Assembly: GCA_000621185.1 (NCBI GenBank)
Contig: KK211222.1
Location: 124,001-188,000, forward strand
Source of the DNA: Franconibacter pulveris DSM 19144
Lineage (GTDB): Bacteria > Pseudomonadota > Gammaproteobacteria > Enterobacterales > Enterobacteriaceae
Reading direction: 5' to 3'
Length of the DNA stretch: 64,000 bases
Shown: piece by piece, positions 59,171-64,000 of the stretch
How positions within the stretch are numbered: the first letter of the stretch is position 1
Layout: each line of letters opens with the position of its first letter
Translations under genes and position numbers: made by a program
The notes under the pieces: generated by a model
The model's input: the letters and a program-made list of their open reading frames with translations, nothing else
Databases searched by the model: none
Told to the model about the DNA's origin: nothing

Positions 59171-59726
59171 ACCCGCAGGCGAAGGCGATCTGCTGCGCAG
59201 CGGCTGGCACGCCCGCAGCAGGCAGGAGAAAGTGGGGGCGCGCGATAAAATGCAACCCTCGCTGCTTGACCGGCTCACGGATAACGAGCCGGATAAAGTC
59301 AAAGAGTCGGCAAACAGCAACCTGATAAGCCATTCCGCGCTGCGTCGTCACGTGCTGCGCGATCTGCAATGGCTGTTTAACACCATCAACCACGATTCTT
59401 CACACGACCTCAGCCTGCTACCGCAGGTGCGTCGCTCGGTGGTTAACTTCGGCGTCGCGCCGCTCGCGGGTAAACGGATGTCCGATATCGAATGGCATGA
59501 CATTCAGCGCAAGCTCACCGAGGCCATTATCAATTTCGAGCCGCGCATTCTGCCGCAGGGGTTGCAGGTGCGCTGCGTCTCCGACACCACGTCGCTCGAC
59601 CTGCACAACGTGTTGTCGATTGAAATCAAAGGGCGCTTGTGGTGCGTGCCGTACCCGCTGGAGTTTCTGTTCCGCACCGATGTCGATCTGGAAAACGGCC
59701 ATTTTGAACTCAAAGACGCGGGGTAA
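59163..59726 (+). CDS. tssE: T6SS baseplate protein TssE (gp25-like)
   Basis: A 187-residue gp25-like baseplate wedge protein: SALRRHVLRDLQWLFNT, VRRSVVNFGVAPLAGKRMSD and EAIINFEPRILPQGLQV. A later ATG (MQPSLLDRL, position 59250) is an alternative start; the chosen one overlaps tagJ and allows coupling. It joins tube, sheath and baseplate. Confidence 0.95.
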   Translation: MNRPAGEGDLLRSGWHARSRQEKVGARDKMQPSLLDRLTDNEPDKVKESANSNLISHSALRRHVLRDLQWLFNTINHDSSHDLSLLPQVRRSVVNFGVAPLAGKRMSDIEWHDIQRKLTEAIINFEPRILPQGLQVRCVSDTTSLDLHNVLSIEIKGRLWCVPYPLEFLFRTDVDLENGHFELKDAG

Positions 59727-59728
59727 GC

Positions 59729-61600
59729 ATGGAAAGTAAACTGCTTGAGTATTACAACCGTGAGCTGGCCTACCTGCGCGAGATGGGCGCGGAGTTCGCC
59801 GAGCGCTACCCGAAGGTGGCGGGGCGACTGGGGATGCGCGGCATTGAGGTGGCGGACCCGTACACTGAGCGCCTGATGGAAGGCTTCGCCTTTCTCACCT
59901 CCCGCGTGCAGCTCAAGATGGACGCCGAGTTCCCGCGCTTCTCCCAGCGCCTGCTGGAGATGCTCGCGCCGAACTATCTGGCGCCCACGCCTTCCATGGC
60001 GATTGCCGAACTGCAGCCCGACAGCGGCCGCGGCGATTTAAGCAAAGGGTTTATCGTGCCGCGCGGCACCATGATGGACAGCCTGGCGCTGAAGAAAACC
60101 GGCGTCACCTGCAGCTATACCACGGCGCACGACGTGAATCTGCTGCCGTTGAAAATCGACAAGGTGGAACTGGGCGGCGTGCCCGCCGATCTGCCGCTGG
60201 CGCAGATTGGCCTTAGCCAGCGTGGTGTCGCCAGCGCGCTGCGTATCCGCATCGCCTGCGACGGGCCGCAAAACCTCGGGCATCTTGATTTTGACCGGCT
60301 CGAATTCTTCTTAAGCGGCCCGGATATCGAGGCGCTGAAGCTGCTGGAGCTGGTGATGGCGCATCCTGTCGGCATCGTCTGCCAGACCGTCGGCACCGAG
60401 CCGCAGCGCCAGCTGTTGCCCGACGAGGCGCTGCGCCAGGAAGGCTTTGAGGCGGACCAGGCGCTGCTGCCGGAAGATTTGCGCAACTTCGACGGCTATC
60501 GCCTGTTGCAGGAGTACTTCGCTTTCCCGGCGCGCTTTCGTTTTATCAGCCTGAGCGGGTTAGGCAAGCTGATTCGCCGCTGCGAAACGGAAAAAGCGTT
60601 CGATATCTTCATTCTGCTGGATAAGAGCGAGGAGCAGCTGGAGCGGGTGGTGGACGCCAGCCATCTGGCGCTGCACTGCACCCCGGTCATCAACCTGTTT
60701 CCGAAACTCGCCGCCCGGCAGAAGCTGAGCGAAAGCCAGCACGAATACCATCTGGTGGTTGATAACATCCGCCCGCTGGATTACGAAATCTACGCGGTGA
60801 AGAAGATCCACGGCAGCGTCGACGGCCAGCGGGACGACAAAGAATTTCGTCCCTTCTGGTCTACCTGGAGCAGCGACGCGGGCAACTACGGCGCCTACTT
60901 TTCACTGCGTCGCGAACAGCGCGTGCTTTCCGAACATGCGCTGCGCTACGGCACCCGCACCGGCTATACCGGCTCGGAGGTTTTCGTTTCGCTGGTGGAT
61001 GAGCAGCACGCGCCGTGGCAGGAGAACCTGCGCTATATCACCGCCGAGGTGCTCTGCACCAGCCGCGACCTGCCGCTGATGCTGCAGCAGGATCTCGGGC
61101 AGTTCATCCTGCCTGACTCAATGCCGGTGAAAACGCTGACCCTGCGCAAAGGACCGACGCCGCCGCGCCCGGCGCTGGCGGAAGGGTTCAGCACCTGGCG
61201 GCTTATCAGCCAGTTGCAAATGAACTACCTGAGCCTGATGGACAGCGAAAACGAAGACGGCGCCGCCGCACTGCGTCAGCTGTTGGGGCTGTACGCGGGC
61301 CTTGCGGAAGCGCCGGTCGCGCGCCAGACCGAGGGGGTTCGTCACTGCGTGCTGGAGCCGGTGCACCGCCGCGTGCCGGAGCCGGGGCCGATTGTCTTCG
61401 CCCGCGGCATCGGCATCACCCTGACGGTGGATGAGCAGGCTTTCTCCGGCGCCAGCCCCTGGCTTTTCGGCAGCGTGCTGGAGCGCCTGTTCGCCCGCCT
61501 GGTCTCTATTAACAGCTTTACCGAGTTCACGCTCAAGAGCCAGCAGCGGGGCGAGATTGGCTACTGGGCGCCGCGCATGGGCAAAAGGGCGCTGATATGA
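59729..61600 (+). CDS. tssF: T6SS baseplate protein TssF
   Basis: A 623-residue TssF. LLEYYNRELAYLREMGAEFAERYPKVAGRLGM, RLMEGFAFLTSRVQLKMDAEFPRFSQRLLEMLAPNYLAPTPSM and the C-terminal GEIGYWAPRMGKRALI are typical. With TssG it forms the baseplate wedge. tssG overlaps by 4 bases. Confidence 0.97.
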   Translation: MESKLLEYYNRELAYLREMGAEFAERYPKVAGRLGMRGIEVADPYTERLMEGFAFLTSRVQLKMDAEFPRFSQRLLEMLAPNYLAPTPSMAIAELQPDSGRGDLSKGFIVPRGTMMDSLALKKTGVTCSYTTAHDVNLLPLKIDKVELGGVPADLPLAQIGLSQRGVASALRIRIACDGPQNLGHLDFDRLEFFLSGPDIEALKLLELVMAHPVGIVCQTVGTEPQRQLLPDEALRQEGFEADQALLPEDLRNFDGYRLLQEYFAFPARFRFISLSGLGKLIRRCETEKAFDIFILLDKSEEQLERVVDASHLALHCTPVINLFPKLAARQKLSESQHEYHLVVDNIRPLDYEIYAVKKIHGSVDGQRDDKEFRPFWSTWSSDAGNYGAYFSLRREQRVLSEHALRYGTRTGYTGSEVFVSLVDEQHAPWQENLRYITAEVLCTSRDLPLMLQQDLGQFILPDSMPVKTLTLRKGPTPPRPALAEGFSTWRLISQLQMNYLSLMDSENEDGAAALRQLLGLYAGLAEAPVARQTEGVRHCVLEPVHRRVPEPGPIVFARGIGITLTVDEQAFSGASPWLFGSVLERLFARLVSINSFTEFTLKSQQRGEIGYWAPRMGKRALI

Positions 61601-62640
61601 GTGAAACCACCGTCACGTCGCTGCGCGTGCATCGCCTGACGCCGCTGCCGGAGAGCTTCTGGCGCGGGGTGATGGACGCGCCCTGGCGCTACGACCTGTT
61701 CCAGCTGTTACGGCGCATCGACGCCCAGGGCGGCGAGCGTTACCCGCTCGGGCGCGCGCCGCTGCCGAAGTTCGAGCCCCTGCGCCTTGGCCAGCAGCCG
61801 TCGATGAGCTTTGCGCCGTCCACGGTGGCGGCGGTGAGCAAGCGCGAGCAGAGTGGCCTGCATGAAGTTTCTATTCTGAGCTTCGGCATGTTCGGCCCCA
61901 ACGGCCCGCTGCCGGTGCACATGACGGAATATGCCCGCGAGCGTATTCATCATCATCAGGATCACAGCCTGACCGCGTTTGCCGACCTGTTTCATCACCG
62001 CCTGACGCTGCTTTTCTACCGCGCCTGGGCGGACGCGCAGCCCGCCGTTTCGCTCGACCGCGCCGACAACAAGCGCTTTAACGGCTATCTGGCCTCGCTT
62101 ATCGGCATGGGGCAGCCGGCGCAGATGAGCAACGGCAGCCTCAGCCCGCACGCGCGCTTTACTCACAGCGGCCACCTGACGCGCCACAGTCGCGACCCGG
62201 AGGGGCTTGAGAAAATCCTGCGCAACTACTTCAAGGCGCCCGTGAAACTTGTCATGAACGTGCCGCAGTGGATGCCGCTCAGCGCCCGCGAGCAGGCGCA
62301 ACTGGGCGCGGGAAGACGCCTGCCGCGCCTGGGGCAGTCCGCTTTTCTCGGCGTGGCGGTGCGCGACGTGCAGCATAAATTTCGCATCGAAATAGGCCCG
62401 CTCAGCGCAGAAGCGTATAGACGCTTTCTGCCGGGCGAGCCTTGGGTAACGGAGCTTCGCGACTGGGTGCGCCAGTACGCAGGGCTTGAATTTGAATGGG
62501 AAACGCGGGTTATCCTGCGCGCCGACGCCGTCCAGGGCGCAACGCTCGGTAGCGGCGGTCGGCTGGGTTACAACACCTGGCTGGGCCTTCAGCCTCAGCC
62601 AGTCCCACGTGGCGATCTGGTGTATCGCGCAGAGCGATAA
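61597..62640 (+). CDS. tssG: T6SS baseplate protein TssG
   Basis: A 347-residue TssG: APWRYDLFQLLRRIDAQGGERYPLGRAPLPKFEPLRLGQQPSMSFAPSTV, SFGMFGPNGPLPVHMTEYARERIHHHQDHSLTAFADLFHHRLTLLFYRAWA. It starts within the tssF stop codon (ATGA). A hairpin of 10 bp lies between it and clpV. Confidence 0.97.
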   Translation: MSETTVTSLRVHRLTPLPESFWRGVMDAPWRYDLFQLLRRIDAQGGERYPLGRAPLPKFEPLRLGQQPSMSFAPSTVAAVSKREQSGLHEVSILSFGMFGPNGPLPVHMTEYARERIHHHQDHSLTAFADLFHHRLTLLFYRAWADAQPAVSLDRADNKRFNGYLASLIGMGQPAQMSNGSLSPHARFTHSGHLTRHSRDPEGLEKILRNYFKAPVKLVMNVPQWMPLSAREQAQLGAGRRLPRLGQSAFLGVAVRDVQHKFRIEIGPLSAEAYRRFLPGEPWVTELRDWVRQYAGLEFEWETRVILRADAVQGATLGSGGRLGYNTWLGLQPQPVPRGDLVYRAER

Positions 62641-62656
62641 TTTTCCGTATACCGAC

Positions 62657-62688
62657 TCCTTCAGGCTGCATTGAGGCGGCCTGAAGGA
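62657..62688 (+). terminator. Hairpin between tssG and clpV
   Basis: A perfect 10-bp stem TCCTTCAGGC/GCCTGAAGGA with a 12-base loop and no T run. It is probably a processing or attenuation element. Confidence 0.55.
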
Positions 62689-62725
62689 TGAAGTGTATGC
62701 AACATTGTTATCAACGGAACCGAAC

Positions 62726-64000
62726 ATGTCTGAAATTAGCCGTGCCGTCCTTTTCGGCAAACTGGATACGCTGTTATTTACCTCGCTGGAAAGCGCCACC
62801 GCCTTTTGTAAGCTGCGCGGCAACCCCTATGTCGAGCTGGTGCACTGGCTGCACCAGCTGATGCAGCAGCAGGATGGCGACCTCCAGCAGGTCATCCGTC
62901 ATTTCTCTCTCGACGAGCCGCAGCTGGCCCGGGATATTGTCGCCGCGCTGGATGCGCTGCCGCGTGGGGCGAGCTCGGTTTCCGATCTCTCTGAGCATAT
63001 CGACAGCGCCGTCGAGCGCGCCTGGGTTTACGGCTCGCTGAAATTTGGCGTCAGCCGCATTCGCGGCGGCCACCTGTTAATCGGCCTGCTGAAAACCTGG
63101 AACCTGGCGAACGTGCTGAAGGGCATTTCCGCCCAGTTTGGCCGCATTAACGTTGAGGCGCTGCTGGAGCAGTTCGACGCCATCTGCGCCCAGAGCAAAG
63201 AGACGCAGCAGGCCGCGGCGGCGACGGATGCTTCCGCTGGCGCGGCGCCAGTCGTCCAGGGCACGCTTTCGCAGTATGGCCAGGATCTCACCGCGCGGGC
63301 GCGCGAAGGCAAAATCGACCCGGTAGTGGGACGCGATGAAGAGATCCGCCAGATGGTGGATATCCTGATGCGCCGGCGCCAGAACAACCCCTTGCTCACC
63401 GGCGAGGCGGGCGTGGGCAAAACGGCGGTCGTGGAGGGGCTGGCGCTGCGTATCGCCGAAGGCGACGTGCCGGAGCCGTTGCAGAACATTCAGCTGTGGC
63501 TGCTTGATATCGGCATGCTGCAGGCGGGCGCGGGCATGAAAGGCGAGTTCGAAGCGCGCCTTCAGGCGCTTATCAACGAGGTGCAGTCCAGCGCGACCCC
63601 CATCATCCTGTTTATTGATGAGATCCATACCCTGATTGGCGCAGGCGGCCAGCAGGGCACCGGCGACGCCGCCAACCTGCTGAAACCGGCGCTGGCGCGC
63701 GGCCAGCTGCGCACCATTGGCGCGACCACCTGGGCGGAATACAAAAAATACATTGAGAAAGATCCGGCGCTGACTCGCCGCTTCCAGACGGTGCAGGTGC
63801 ATGAGCCAGACGAGGCCAAAGCCGTGCTGATGCTGCGCAGCACCGTTTCGCCGCTGGAAAAACATCACCAGGTGCTGCTGCTTGATGAGGCGGTGAGCGC
63901 GGCGGTGAAGCTTTCGCACCGCTATATTCCGGCGCGCCAGCTGCCCGATAAAGCCGTGGCGCTGCTCGACACCGCCTGCGCTCGCGTGGCGGTCAGCCAG
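62726..64000 (+). CDS. clpV: T6SS AAA+ ATPase ClpV (TssH), 5' part
   Basis: The first 425 residues of ClpV; the gene continues beyond the window. The N-terminal TssB-binding double Clp repeat covers about 1-160. The first AAA+ domain follows, with Walker A GEAGVGKT, Walker B ILFIDEIH and [23 protein letters not shown]. It pulls apart the contracted TssBC sheath for reuse. The call is firm although truncated. Confidence 0.95.
   Translation, partial: MSEISRAVLFGKLDTLLFTSLESATAFCKLRGNPYVELVHWLHQLMQQQDGDLQQVIRHFSLDEPQLARDIVAALDALPRGASSVSDLSEHIDSAVERAWVYGSLKFGVSRIRGGHLLIGLLKTWNLANVLKGISAQFGRINVEALLEQFDAICAQSKETQQAAAATDASAGAAPVVQGTLSQYGQDLTARAREGKIDPVVGRDEEIRQMVDILMRRRQNNPLLTGEAGVGKTAVVEGLALRIAEGDVPEPLQNIQLWLLDIGMLQAGAGMKGEFEARLQALINEVQSSATPIILFIDEIHTLIGAGGQQGTGDAANLLKPALARGQLRTIGATTWAEYKKYIEKDPALTRRFQTVQVHEPDEAKAVLMLRSTVSPLEKHHQVLLLDEAVSAAVKLSHRYIPARQLPDKAVALLDTACARVAVSQ

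Noticed and set aside
61708-62823. 371-residue minus-strand ORF opposite tssG and clpV
   Set aside because: It is the antisense of two firmly identified genes and shows no motif.
1-64000. CRISPR arrays, tRNA or rRNA genes, insertion sequences or prophage
   Set aside because: No regularly spaced repeats, cloverleaf-like sequences with CCA context, transposase or integrase frames were recognised on reading.

Overview
The window looks like the chromosome of a plant- or environment-associated member of the Enterobacteriaceae, with Cronobacter and its relatives as the closest fit I can suggest. The reasons are the GC-rich coding sequence, the bluR-bluF-ycgZ-ymgA-ariR block in the same physical order as in Escherichia coli, YoaK, YahK, MmcQ/YjbR and YdgH-type proteins, and a complete enterobacterial type VI secretion locus. 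The species is not proven by the sequence. No rRNA, tRNA, IS element, phage or CRISPR array was recognised.

Positions 1-9215 hold stand-alone metabolic and stress genes: the end of an ABC-F ATPase, an MFS exporter, a LysR regulator divergent from an oxidoreductase plus a secreted royal-jelly/yellow-type protein, a small YdgH-family protein, a secreted esterase behind two identical-style operators, and a monooxygenase translationally coupled to a leaderless betaine-binding-type protein. Three copies of one palindrome, TTTC(A/T)CT-N5-AGTGAAA, lie upstream of three of these units and suggest a small local regulon.

Positions 9765-21790 are the most striking metabolic region: two divergent operons that together read as a beta-mannan or manno-oligosaccharide utilisation pathway. 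The plus strand carries a PTS IIC, a LamB-type porin, a secreted GH5 mannanase-like enzyme with accessory domains, a GH1 phospho-glycosidase and a mannose-6-phosphate isomerase. The minus strand carries PTS IIB, IIC and IIA, a Mak-like ROK manno/fructokinase, a LacI regulator and a small secreted protein. Two identical GGAAAGCGCTTTCC palindromes, each next to a CRP site, tie both halves to one regulator. The chemistry closes: polymer cleavage outside, uptake through the porin, phosphorylating import, phospho-disaccharide hydrolysis, phosphorylation of the free sugar, and isomerisation to fructose-6-phosphate.

Positions 21874-38426 hold regulator/target pairs, most with a visible operator: HxlR/alcohol dehydrogenase, HxlR/MFS, TetR/RidA-AraC-GAPDH with three tandem operators, and MerR/hydrolase with a MerR-type promoter. 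They also hold a GAF-GGDEF protein with a degenerate active site and the blue-light BluF/BluR module with its ycgZ-ymgA-ariR targets, preceded by TTGTACA boxes.

Positions 38427-39408 are an AT-rich gap without a gene. Positions 39409-64000 are one plus-strand type VI secretion locus: SH3 lipoprotein, tssJ, tssK, tssL (with OmpA domain), tssM, tagF, tssA, tssB, tssC, an inserted group of small exported proteins around hcp, then tagH (FHA), a PP2C phosphatase, an accessory exported protein, tagJ, tssE, tssF, tssG and the start of clpV. The inserted group has one Rap1a-like and three Tai4-like immunity candidates, an LprI-like protein and a DUF3829-type lipoprotein, but no recognisable amidase effector. 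VgrG, PAAR and a PpkA kinase are not in the window.
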